Source: B3-G11 sp036985855
GTDB taxonomy: Bacteria; Actinomycetota; Acidimicrobiia; Spongiisociales; UBA5794
Reading direction: 5' to 3'
Assembly: GCA_036985855.1 (NCBI GenBank)
Contig: BTQL01000061.1
Coordinates: 1 to 13,266 of the forward strand
DNA length: 13,266 bases
Shown here one piece after another: positions 1 to 7,343 of this stretch (its first letter is position 1; each line of letters opens with the position of its first letter). Both the position numbers and the translations under genes were made by a program. The notes under the pieces were generated by a model that did no database searches, was not told the DNA's origin, and worked only from the letters and a program-made list of their open reading frames with translations.

Positions 1-577
1 CGACGGCCCCGTTGTCGCTACGATCGGTGATTCGACGTTCCTGCACGGTGGGGTAGCCGGTTTGGCTGATGCCGTGTACAGCCGGGCCAACATCACGGTG
101 CTCATTCTCGATAACGGAACGACCGCGATGACCGGTGGACAGGAACACCCTGGCACGGGGATCACGCTGCAGAGAACAGAGGTAACACCCGTCGACCTCG
201 TCGGTCTGTGCGAGTCGCTCGGCGTCCGAGATGTCCGTGTCGTCGATCCATACGACGTGGCAGCCACCTTCGCTGCCATCGAGGGAGCCATAGCGCACGT
301 TGGCCCTTCCGTAGTGATCACGAACCGTCCCTGTGTCGAGGCCCCGACGAAGGTCAGGGACACTCCATTCCAGGTGATCGCCGACGCCTGTACGGCATGT
401 CAGGCGTGTATGACCGCTGGATGTCCGTCCATCATCTGGTCGGACGAGACCTACGAGGGCAGGCGCAAGGTCGTAATCGATCCAGACACGTGCACGGGCT
501 GCACCTTGTGTGCTCAGCTCTGCCCACCGCTCGCCATCATTCCAGTGTCACCCGGACTGGAGTCCCATCGTGCCTGA
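1..577 (+). CDS. iorA: Indolepyruvate:ferredoxin oxidoreductase, alpha subunit, C-terminal part (5' end outside window)
   Basis: The reading frame is open from base 2 to the TGA at 575-577, giving about 191 residues of a family usually near 600, so only the C-terminal third is present. IorA binds thiamine diphosphate and oxidatively decarboxylates aryl- or branched-chain 2-oxoacids to acyl-CoA, reducing ferredoxin. The visible part starts with GDSTFLHGGVAGLADAVY and continues with ILDNGTTAMTGGQEHPGTG, the TPP-binding stretch typical of IorA. Two [4Fe-4S] ferredoxin motifs follow: a CxxCxxC...CP set at about bases 389-424 and CTGCTLCAQLCP at 491-523. The first visible codons are not a start, because the frame runs off the left edge. 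The next gene, an IorB-type partner, overlaps its stop by 8 bases. The exact 2-oxoacid cannot be read from the sequence. Confidence 0.9.
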   Translation, partial: DGPVVATIGDSTFLHGGVAGLADAVYSRANITVLILDNGTTAMTGGQEHPGTGITLQRTEVTPVDLVGLCESLGVRDVRVVDPYDVAATFAAIEGAIAHVGPSVVITNRPCVEAPTKVRDTPFQVIADACTACQACMTAGCPSIIWSDETYEGRRKVVIDPDTCTGCTLCAQLCPPLAIIPVSPGLESHRA

Positions 578-1448
578 TGATTCGCGTGGTCTCCTGCTCG
601 CCGGGGTAGGTGGGCAGGGTGTGATCCTGGCCAGCATGATCGTCTCTGATGCTCTCGTGAGGGCAGGTTACGACATCAAGCAGAGCGAGGTTCACGGCAT
701 GGCTCAGCGTGGTGGTTCCGTGTTCAGCCACATTCGGTGGGGATCCCATGTCGAGAGTCCTCTTGTGGAGAAGGGGACCGCCGAGGTGCTCGCTGCTTTC
801 GAATGGGCAGAGGCGATCCGCTGGGTCGAGTACGTTCGGGATGGGGGAGTAGTCGTTGCCGATATTCGGACGATCGTTCCTCCCGGTGCCTGCAACGACC
901 GACGTGCGTGGTCGACGGACTATCCAGCATTCGATGCAGATCTGTTCGGCAACCGCGGTGTCAAGACTCGCCTCATCGACGCCTCGACAACGGCAGCCGA
1001 ACTCGGAAACGCGAGGGCAGCCAACAGCGTGATCCTTGGGTCTGTCGCTGCTTTCCTCGACATCGATGATGCTCACTGGGAGGCAGCGATCAGCGAGCTT
1101 GTTCCGAAGGGAACAGAGGATGTGAACCTCGCGGCGTTCAGAGCGGGGCGGGAGGTCGCAAAGGCCCAGATACCGCTTCCTACCCTTGAACCAGAGGGTT
1201 TCACCGGGCCGCATCAGATCGACATCAGACACGACTGGTGCAAGGGATGCGACATCTGTTCCCGCGTCTGTCCCGAGTACTGCCTTGCTGTGAGCGTTGA
1301 CGGTCAATTGACGATCGTGAACGCGGATGCGTGTACCGGCTGCAGGCTGTGCGAGATGTTATGCCCTGACTTCGCCATCACGATTCGACTCCCAGGGGAA
1401 CCAGCGACCAGCCCAGAACCTGCTGTTGCGGGAGGGAGGGCACGATGA
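570..1448 (+). CDS. iorB: Indolepyruvate:ferredoxin oxidoreductase beta subunit fused to a KorD-like two-[4Fe-4S] ferredoxin domain
   Basis: The product is 292 residues from GTG 570. That start is chosen because GGAG lies at 559-562 with a 7-base spacer, and the conserved LLLAGVGGQGVILAS begins eight codons in; an ATG 60 bases earlier would lie deep in iorA. Residues 1 to about 200 are a complete IorB/gamma-type domain (GVGGQG, SEVHGMAQRGGSV, VESPLVEKG). After a short linker, residues about 216-275 form a dicluster ferredoxin with Cys 224, 227, 230, 234 and Cys 255, 258, 261, 265. The second motif, CTGCRLCEMLCPDFAI, is the wording typical of the KorD delta subunit of archaeal-type 2-oxoglutarate oxidoreductases. 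IorB is normally about 200 residues without this tail. The korA, korB and korC genes follow directly and no separate korD is present, so the tail probably supplies the delta function. A Pro/Ala-rich tail ends the protein. Confidence 0.85.
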   Translation: MPDDSRGLLLAGVGGQGVILASMIVSDALVRAGYDIKQSEVHGMAQRGGSVFSHIRWGSHVESPLVEKGTAEVLAAFEWAEAIRWVEYVRDGGVVVADIRTIVPPGACNDRRAWSTDYPAFDADLFGNRGVKTRLIDASTTAAELGNARAANSVILGSVAAFLDIDDAHWEAAISELVPKGTEDVNLAAFRAGREVAKAQIPLPTLEPEGFTGPHQIDIRHDWCKGCDICSRVCPEYCLAVSVDGQLTIVNADACTGCRLCEMLCPDFAITIRLPGEPATSPEPAVAGGRAR

Positions 1449-2581
1449 GCGAAGCCCAACTTGTGCAAGGAAACGAGGCGTGCGTCAAGGGAGCCCTCGC
1501 TGCTGGATGCACCTTCTACGGTGGATACCCCATCACACCCTCTTCTGAGATAGCCGAACACATGGTGAGGCGCATGCCGGAAGTCGGAGGTGTTTTCATC
1601 CAGATGGAGGACGAGATCGCATCGCTTGCGGCTGTTATCGGAGCATCACTCGGAGGTTCGAAGGCAATGACAGCAACGAGCGGCCCCGGCTTCTCCCTCA
1701 TGCAAGAGCACATCGGTTTCGCTACCATGGCTGAGGTCCCCTGTGTGATCGTGGATGTCATGCGTGGCGGTCCGAGCACAGGAATGCCGACCTCTCCGTC
1801 CCAGGCAGACGTCATGCAAGCCAGGTGGGGAACTCACGGTGACCATTCCGCGATCGTGCTCGCCCCCTCGTCTGTTGGCGAAGTATTCGACCTGACGGTG
1901 AGGGCATTCAACCTCGCCGAACGATTCCGTACGCCTGTGATCCTTCTGTACGACGAGATCATCGGCCACACGAGGGAGAGTGTCGTGCTTCCGGCTTCGG
2001 TCACGGTGGTGGACCGGGTGCGTCCCAACGCAGAATCGGAAGACTTTTGGCCGAAGAAGGCTGCCTCAAATGGCGTGCCTGAGATGGCCGACTTCGGTGA
2101 TGGTCATCGCTTCCACGTCACGGGCCTTGCACACGACACGCGCGGGTTTCCCACCAATGATTCTGCGGTGGCAGAGGCGCTGATCTCCCGTCTGCACGAC
2201 AAGATCGAAGCGCACACGGATGAGATCGTCGAGGTTGAGACGTTCATGATGGACGACGCCGAGATTGCAATATTCGCATATGGCATCGTTGGGCGATCGG
2301 CCGCCGAAGCAGTCGAGCGGGCTCGTGCGGATGGCATCAAGGCGGGACTTGTCAGACCTTTGACACTCTGGCCTTTTCCCTATGCGGAGGTCAAAGAGGC
2401 GGCGCAGCAGGTTGACACGATCGTTGTCGCGGAGATGAACCTCGGTCAGCTCATCGGCGAAGTTGAGCGCGCGGCCGGCGGAAAGGCTGAGATCGTCGGC
2501 CACCTGCGTGCGGACGGCGAACCGATCACGCCGACTGCGCTGCGCGATGTGCTCGCGAAACTTGACGGAGGGCCCGCATGA
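1445..2581 (+). CDS. korA: 2-oxoacid:ferredoxin oxidoreductase, alpha subunit (KorA type)
   Basis: The product is 378 residues, normal length for KorA. The ATG overlaps the upstream TGA (ATGA) and is preceded by a strong Shine-Dalgarno sequence in the purine run 1431-1440. The N-terminus has the family signature GNEACVKGALAAGCTFYGGYPITPSSEIAEHM (about residues 8-39), then the pyrimidine-domain stretch with SGPGFSLMQEHIGFATMAEVPCVIVDVMRGGPSTGMPT. KorA carries part of the TPP site and pairs with KorB; the complex converts a 2-oxoacid plus CoA into acyl-CoA, CO2 and reduced ferredoxin. 2-oxoglutarate is the best-known substrate of this subtype, but branched-chain or pathway-specific 2-oxoacids are possible. 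It is translationally coupled to both neighbours. Confidence 0.9.
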   Translation: MSEAQLVQGNEACVKGALAAGCTFYGGYPITPSSEIAEHMVRRMPEVGGVFIQMEDEIASLAAVIGASLGGSKAMTATSGPGFSLMQEHIGFATMAEVPCVIVDVMRGGPSTGMPTSPSQADVMQARWGTHGDHSAIVLAPSSVGEVFDLTVRAFNLAERFRTPVILLYDEIIGHTRESVVLPASVTVVDRVRPNAESEDFWPKKAASNGVPEMADFGDGHRFHVTGLAHDTRGFPTNDSAVAEALISRLHDKIEAHTDEIVEVETFMMDDAEIAIFAYGIVGRSAAEAVERARADGIKAGLVRPLTLWPFPYAEVKEAAQQVDTIVVAEMNLGQLIGEVERAAGGKAEIVGHLRADGEPITPTALRDVLAKLDGGPA

Positions 2582-3402
2582 CAGATGTCAAGACATACCT
2601 TCGTGAATGGGCGATGCCTCACGTTCTCTGTCCTGGTTGTGCTCACGGGATAGTGCTGAGATCCTTCCTCGAAGCCGTCGACCAGTTGCAGCTCGACCAG
2701 GACAAAGTCGCGATGGTCGCAGGTATCGGCTGCAGCTCGAGGCTGATCGGATATGTCGACTTCTGCACACTGCACGGAACCCACGGAAGGGCCCCAGCCT
2801 TCGCAACCGGGTTGAAGCTTGCGAGACCTGATCTCGATGTCGTAGTGATCACCGGTGATGGCGACGGCCTTGCCATCGGCGGGAACCACCTGATCCACGC
2901 CGCACGGAGGAACATCGACATCACCGTCCTGATGCTCAACAACTCGATCTATGGGATGACCGGTGGCCAAGTCGCCCCGACCACGCCAGAGGGTGCGATC
3001 GCCTCGACGACTCCGATGGGGAACACGGAGCCGAATTTCGATGCGTGCAAACTCCTCATCGGTGCAGGTGCCTCTTTCGTTGCGAGGGTTTTCGCAGCGA
3101 ACCCGATCGAGATGACCAAGGTGATGGCAGATGGCCTCACGCACCCGGGGTTCTCTTTCATCGAGGTCGTGAGCGACTGTCCCGAGTACTTCGGCAGATA
3201 CAACAAGATCGGCGGCGGTGCAGAGATGTTGAACTGGATGGCCGTGCGTGACGAAGGGGTTGCCGGTCCGCTGGCCGAGAAGCGCTTCGTGAGCCATGTG
3301 CCTGCAACGGTGCCTGCCCCTGCCCTCACTACAGGGGTTCTCCAGCGCGAGATTCGAGCGGTGTACTCGGGCGTGCGAAGGGCCCAGGACCATGAGTCGT
3401 AA
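2578..3402 (+). CDS. korB: 2-oxoacid:ferredoxin oxidoreductase, beta subunit (KorB type)
   Basis: The product is 274 residues. The ATG overlaps the korA stop by 4 bases, with GGAGGG just upstream. It binds TPP-Mg through the GDGD motif (residues 93-96) and the Asn pair at 121-122 before SIYGMTGGQ. The four cysteines that hold the proximal [4Fe-4S] cluster in related beta subunits appear present: Cys18 and Cys21 (CPGC), Cys52 (GIGCSS) and Cys201 (SDCPEYFGRYNK). HGTHGRAPAFATGLKLARP is the usual KorB core. The cluster passes electrons from the hydroxyethyl-TPP-type intermediate towards the ferredoxin module, here presumably the one fused to IorB. The last 35 residues or so are poorly conserved and overlap the korC start. 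Confidence 0.9.
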   Translation: MTDVKTYLREWAMPHVLCPGCAHGIVLRSFLEAVDQLQLDQDKVAMVAGIGCSSRLIGYVDFCTLHGTHGRAPAFATGLKLARPDLDVVVITGDGDGLAIGGNHLIHAARRNIDITVLMLNNSIYGMTGGQVAPTTPEGAIASTTPMGNTEPNFDACKLLIGAGASFVARVFAANPIEMTKVMADGLTHPGFSFIEVVSDCPEYFGRYNKIGGGAEMLNWMAVRDEGVAGPLAEKRFVSHVPATVPAPALTTGVLQREIRAVYSGVRRAQDHES

Positions 3403-3928
3403 GGAGATCCGGATCGCGGGGGCGGGTGGCCAGGGAGTAGTCACCGCCGGCAGGATCCTCGCGGAAGCTGCGATCCTGTCGGGAAACGAGGCGACACACA
3501 GTCAGGTGTACGGCCCGCAGTCCCGTGGGGGCGCGAGTCGCTCCGATATCGTGATTTCCACTGACGCCATCGGATTTCCCCTCGCGGACAGCATCGACCT
3601 GCTGGTTGTGCTCTCTGCTGAGGCCTACGCGAAGTACGAACCGGAGCTCGGCGTCGATGGGAGCCTCATCGTCGACAGCAGATGTGCCCCAGACTCACTC
3701 AATGGGAACGCCACCCGTTTTCCTGTTGTAGACACGGCACGAGCCGTGTCGGGTGGTCAGCTCGTTACGGGCGTGGTTGCTCTCGGCGTGTTACAAGCAC
3801 ACACCGGAGTCGTGGATGCCAGCGCCCTTGAGCAGGCCGTTGCCGCGAGAGTTCCAGCCCAGCACAGGGACATGAATCTCGATGCTCTTGCCGCAGGGAT
3901 GCAATTGGCTGGTGGTGCTCCGTCGTGA
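3392..3928 (+). CDS. korC: 2-oxoacid:ferredoxin oxidoreductase, gamma subunit (KorC type)
   Basis: The product is 178 residues from ATG 3392, overlapping korB by 11 bases. The start is chosen because MSRKEIRIAGAGGQGVVTAGRILAEAA starts the domain exactly; the frame is open further upstream only inside korB. A weak GAAGGG at 3377-3382 could serve as ribosome binding site. KorC is the gamma domain that completes the KorABCD complex and helps form the CoA-binding site. The conserved HSQVYGPQSRGGASRSDIVIS is clear. With the KorD-like tail on the IorB protein, a complete set of alpha, beta, gamma and delta parts is present between 570 and 3928. Confidence 0.9.
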   Translation: MSRKEIRIAGAGGQGVVTAGRILAEAAILSGNEATHSQVYGPQSRGGASRSDIVISTDAIGFPLADSIDLLVVLSAEAYAKYEPELGVDGSLIVDSRCAPDSLNGNATRFPVVDTARAVSGGQLVTGVVALGVLQAHTGVVDASALEQAVAARVPAQHRDMNLDALAAGMQLAGGAPS

Positions 3929-4524
3929 CCACTGCTCCCAGTACCAGGGAACGTATCCGGCTCGAGGCGGCGGCGCTCTTCTCCGAGAAAGGCTTCAACG
4001 GCACTTCCATGTCCGAACTCGCAAGCGCCGTCGGAATCACGAAGTCGAGCCTATACCACCACTTCCCTTCCAAGCAGGCGCTGCTCTCCGAGATCATTGA
4101 GCTGACCGTCAACCGGGTGACCCCGCTTGTCCAGGAAGTTGCCGACATGGACCTGCCAGCTTCCGAGCGCCTGAGAAGGGCCATCATCCTTCACACCGTC
4201 GAGGCGATCCGCGATCAGAACGCCATTGCCTGTTTCATCGAGGAAGGCCGATATCTCGAACCCGACTTCATGCAGACCCACGTTGCAAATAGAGACGCGT
4301 ACGAGCAAGTGTTCAGACGGATGTTCGAAGACGGCGTCGAGTCGGGAGAGTTCTTCGAGCAGGACATCGCAGTCGCAGTCAAAGCCGTGCTTGGAATGTG
4401 CAATTCGGTCGTGCGGTGGTACAAGCCGGATGGTGAACACAGCCCGGACGAGATAGCAGACGAATTCGCCCATTTCGCTGTGCGCGGCGCAGCGATGCCA
4501 ACGGTGGTGGGAGGTGATTCATGA
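3925..4524 (+). CDS. TetR-family transcriptional regulator, acyl-CoA-responsive type
   Basis: The product is 199 residues from GTG 3925, which overlaps the korC stop (GTGA). Residues about 8-54 are a TetR helix-turn-helix (RERIRLEAAALFSEKGFNGTSMSELASAVGITKSSLYHHFPSKQALL). The C-terminal half (GMCNSVVRWYKPDGEHSPDEIADEFAHFAVRG) resembles regulators such as KstR2 and related FadR-like TetR proteins that release DNA on binding a CoA thioester. From its position inside the operon it is inferred to control this operon, with an acyl-CoA intermediate as ligand. It is transcribed with its presumed targets rather than divergently, and there is no intergenic space around it for an operator, so its binding site should lie at the operon promoter left of the window. 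The ligand is inference from family resemblance. Confidence 0.85.
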   Translation: MTTAPSTRERIRLEAAALFSEKGFNGTSMSELASAVGITKSSLYHHFPSKQALLSEIIELTVNRVTPLVQEVADMDLPASERLRRAIILHTVEAIRDQNAIACFIEEGRYLEPDFMQTHVANRDAYEQVFRRMFEDGVESGEFFEQDIAVAVKAVLGMCNSVVRWYKPDGEHSPDEIADEFAHFAVRGAAMPTVVGGDS

Positions 4525-5735
4525 GCGGAGCGCTGGAAGGCGTCAGGGTGCTCGACCTGTCCCAGGGGGCCGCGGGTCCCACCTGCGCCATGTATCTGGG
4601 CGATTTGGGCGCCGACGTCCTCAAGGTGGAGCCACCAGGCGGAGAGTGGGGCAGGAGACTCGGCCCTCCGTTCGTTGAGGGTGTCGCTGCGGCCTTCCTT
4701 GGCATGAACAGGAACAAGCGGAGCACGGTGGTCGACCTGAAGAAGAGGGGCGGCTCTGAGGTCGTTCTTCGTCTCGCGGAGCACTGTGACGTTGCTCTCG
4801 AGAGCTTCAGACCAGGCGTCGCAGACCGTCTCGGAATCGGTTTCGGTGCCATGAGCGTCCGCAATCCGCGACTGATATACGCAGCGATCTCAGCGTTCGG
4901 TCAGAGTGGCCCGTGGCGTGACCGCCCCGGCGTCGACGGCGTAGCCCAGGCAATGGGTGGAATCATGAGCGTTACGGGAACTGCCGATGGTCCTCCGGTG
5001 AAAGTGGGCGTACCGGCTGCCGACATGGCCGGCGGTATCTATGCATCCCAGGCGATCCTTGCCGCGTTGTTCGCTCGTGAGAGGACCGGAGTCGGACAGC
5101 GCGTCGATGTTTCGCTGTTGGATTCGCTTCTGTCGTTTCAGGTGGTACCCCTGTCCATGTTCCTGGCCAGCGGCCAATCACCCGAGCGTCTCGGAAGTGC
5201 TGCACCATATGCGGCACCCAATGAGGCCTTTCCCACCAGGGACGGCCATGTGATGGTTGCTGCGTACACCGAAAAGCGGTGGCCGGCGCTCTGTTCTGCT
5301 CTTGGTCGCCCCGAGCTTGCGACTGATCCGCGGTTCGACACGAACGACAAGCGTGTCCGCGGTCGGGCAGAATTGCGCGATGTTCTCGAACCTCTCTTTG
5401 CCGGACACACGACGGCCGAATGGATCGGAATTCTCGATGACGTGGACGTGCTCTGTGGACCTCTCCTGGCCTATCCGGAACTGATACTCGAAGACCACGT
5501 CGAACAGAGCGGTTCCCTCGTGACGGTTGAGCACCCTGCGATCGGGGCGATTCGGGCCCCCGTTCTGCCGGGTCGCTTCTCAGATACGGCCGGAGATGTC
5601 GAGGGCCCGCCGCCTCCCGTACCGGGGGAGCATTCTGCGGTCATCCTCGGCGAGTGCGGATTCACAGATGCAGAGATATCGGAGCTGATTGACAGTGGGG
5701 TTGTCATCAGCGCGGATGACCAGAGAACATCATGA
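4521..5735 (+). CDS. Class III CoA-transferase (CaiB/BaiF/Frc family)
   Basis: The product is 404 residues, normal length for the family. ATG 4521 overlaps the tetR stop by 4 bases and follows a very strong GGAGGTGA (4510-4517). Family III enzymes move CoA between acids through an aspartyl-CoA anhydride. The catalytic Asp is visible as Asp168 in GVPAADMAGGIYA, matching Asp169 of formyl-CoA transferase. The N-terminus (LEGVRVLDLSQGAAGPTCAMYLGDLGADVLKVEPP) and NRNKRSTVVDLK are standard. Known members act on oxalate, carnitine, mesaconate, citramalate, malate or benzylsuccinate; related proteins racemise 2-methylacyl-CoA. The downstream LeuCD-type hydro-lyase makes a dicarboxylic or hydroxy-dicarboxylic acid a reasonable guess, but the substrate cannot be read from sequence. 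Confidence 0.88.
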   Translation: MSGALEGVRVLDLSQGAAGPTCAMYLGDLGADVLKVEPPGGEWGRRLGPPFVEGVAAAFLGMNRNKRSTVVDLKKRGGSEVVLRLAEHCDVALESFRPGVADRLGIGFGAMSVRNPRLIYAAISAFGQSGPWRDRPGVDGVAQAMGGIMSVTGTADGPPVKVGVPAADMAGGIYASQAILAALFARERTGVGQRVDVSLLDSLLSFQVVPLSMFLASGQSPERLGSAAPYAAPNEAFPTRDGHVMVAAYTEKRWPALCSALGRPELATDPRFDTNDKRVRGRAELRDVLEPLFAGHTTAEWIGILDDVDVLCGPLLAYPELILEDHVEQSGSLVTVEHPAIGAIRAPVLPGRFSDTAGDVEGPPPPVPGEHSAVILGECGFTDAEISELIDSGVVISADDQRTS

Positions 5736-5745
5736 GGAGATTGCA

Positions 5746-6558
5746 GTGAGCGATGAACAAGTAGAGAACGCTGAAGAGAGTGCCGTGTTGTATGAGCGTG
5801 ACGGCGCCGTTGGTGTCCTGACGCTCAACCGTCCGAAGGCTCTCAACGCGATGACCGTTGCGATGCTGGAGGCGATCTGCGATCTGCTCGACGATATAGA
5901 GGCCGATCGTGACACCAGAGTCCTTGTTCTGACGGGAGCCGGAGACAAGGCGTTCTGTGTCGGAGCAGACCTCAAGAGCCGTGGGAAGGAGTTCGAGGCT
6001 GGTCTCATCCATGACCCCCTTGGCCTCCTTGTGCGAAGCGTATTCGGTCGTCTCGAGAACATGCATATTCCTGTGATCGTCGCGATCAGGGGATACGCCC
6101 TCGGCGGTGGTCTCGAGCTCGCTCTCGCGGGTGACCTGAGAGTTGCGGCAGCCGGGGCGAGGCTCGGCTTCCCTGAGGCCAAGGTCGGGAGCCTTCCAGG
6201 TGCGGGTGGCACCCAGCGATCAACCCGTCTGATCGGGCCGGGTTTCACCAAGGAACTGATGTTCACCGCAGACCACATCAGTGCCCAGGATGCCCTGCGT
6301 ATGGGACTCGTCAACCGAGTTGTGCCTGATGAAGACCTGATGGAGGAGACGATGAAGCTGGCCGAGCGTATCGCCGGCCGCGCACCGCTCTCCCACGATC
6401 GGGTCAAGGCCCTCGTCAATCGGGCTACCGAAACAGATCTCGAAACAGGTCTCGAGCTCGAATCGACCAGTCACGCCGTGCTGCGCTGCAGCGAGGATCG
6501 TGACGAAGGGATTCGGGCCTTTGTCGAGAAGCGGCCACCTGAGTTCAAAGGAATATGA
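5746..6558 (+). CDS. Enoyl-CoA hydratase/isomerase (crotonase) family protein
   Basis: The product is 270 residues from GTG 5746, 10 bases after the CoA-transferase gene. AGGAG at 5735-5739 with a 6-base spacer decides this start over in-frame codons further upstream. Both catalytic glutamates of true enoyl-CoA hydratases are present: Glu124 in ALGGGLELAL and Glu144 in LGFPEAKVGSLPGAGGTQR, 20 residues apart as in rat crotonase (Glu144/Glu164). The oxyanion-hole stretch KAFCVGADLKSR is also present. The likely reaction is syn-addition of water to a trans-2-enoyl-CoA, feeding the dehydrogenase encoded next. An isomerase, hydrolase or other crotonase-superfamily activity cannot be excluded. Confidence 0.88.
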   Translation: MSDEQVENAEESAVLYERDGAVGVLTLNRPKALNAMTVAMLEAICDLLDDIEADRDTRVLVLTGAGDKAFCVGADLKSRGKEFEAGLIHDPLGLLVRSVFGRLENMHIPVIVAIRGYALGGGLELALAGDLRVAAAGARLGFPEAKVGSLPGAGGTQRSTRLIGPGFTKELMFTADHISAQDALRMGLVNRVVPDEDLMEETMKLAERIAGRAPLSHDRVKALVNRATETDLETGLELESTSHAVLRCSEDRDEGIRAFVEKRPPEFKGI

Positions 6559-6580
6559 AAGCACCCTGGAGGTAGCGAAC

Positions 6581-7327
6581 GTGAATGTGAATGACAGAGT
6601 TGCGATCGTCACTGGTTCGGGCCAAGGAATCGGTGAAGGTATCGCCAGCGTTCTGACTGGGGCAGGGGCGAAGGTCGTTGTCAACGATCTGGTTCCAGAG
6701 AGAGTCGATGCGGTCGTTGCGGAGTTCGTGGCAGCCGGTTACGACGCCACAGGCCATGCAGCGGACGTCGCATCTGCTGAGGGAGCCGATGGCCTCGTTG
6801 CGGCAGCGATCGAGACCTACGGTCGCGTTGACATCCTCGTCAACAACGTCGGTATGGCGAGGGACGGCTGGCTTGCCAAGATGAGCGAGGAGGATTGGGA
6901 CAGCGTCCTCACAGTGAACCTCAAATCACAATTCCTCATGTGCCGCGCCGTTGCCCCGCACATGATGGATCAGAACTATGGTCGGATCATCAACATCTCG
7001 TCACGAGCATGGCTCGGCGGCGCCGGTCAGGCGAACTATGCGGCCTCGAAAGGAGCAGTGATCAGCCTGACCCGTACGCTGGCTCTCGAGATGGCGAGGT
7101 TCGGGATCACGGCGAATGCCATCGCGCCCGCGCTCGTGGATACCCCGCTTTTCAGAGGGCTGAAGGACGAGGTCCAGGAGCGGCTGATCAAGACGATTCC
7201 TGCACGCCGCATCGGCACTCCTGAAGACATCGGCAACGCAGCCCTCTTCCTGGCGGCGGATGAGTCCTCCTACGTGACGGGCCAGACGCTCTACGTGTGC
7301 GGTGGCCGAAGTTTGGGGGCAGGTTGA
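6581..7327 (+). CDS. Short-chain dehydrogenase/reductase (FabG-like, 3-hydroxyacyl-CoA type likely)
   Basis: The product is 248 residues from GTG 6581, with GGAGG at 6568-6572 and an 8-base spacer; a second GTG at 6587 is too far from this site. It is a classical SDR: cofactor motif TGSGQGIG (residues 11-18), NNVG at 88-91, and catalytic Ser140, Tyr153 and Lys157 in the usual spacing, with Asn113 in VNLKSQF. Asp36 at the end of the second beta strand (VVVNDL) favours NAD(H). It is similar in layout to FabG, but its place after an enoyl-CoA hydratase suggests oxidation of a 3-hydroxyacyl-CoA in a beta-oxidation-like step. It could equally act on another hydroxy acid or ester of the pathway. 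Confidence 0.88.
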   Translation: MNVNDRVAIVTGSGQGIGEGIASVLTGAGAKVVVNDLVPERVDAVVAEFVAAGYDATGHAADVASAEGADGLVAAAIETYGRVDILVNNVGMARDGWLAKMSEEDWDSVLTVNLKSQFLMCRAVAPHMMDQNYGRIINISSRAWLGGAGQANYAASKGAVISLTRTLALEMARFGITANAIAPALVDTPLFRGLKDEVQERLIKTIPARRIGTPEDIGNAALFLAADESSYVTGQTLYVCGGRSLGAG

Positions 7328-7343
7328 ACGAGGGGCAGACACC

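Noticed and set aside
510..569. Earlier ATG start for the iorB fusion at 510
   Set aside because: It would lie inside the iorA ferredoxin region and adds 20 residues with no family match; GTG 570 has a well-placed GGAG.
62..577. A complete gene starting at the TTG at 62
   Set aside because: Conserved IorA sequence continues upstream in the same frame to the window edge, so the gene is simply cut by the window.
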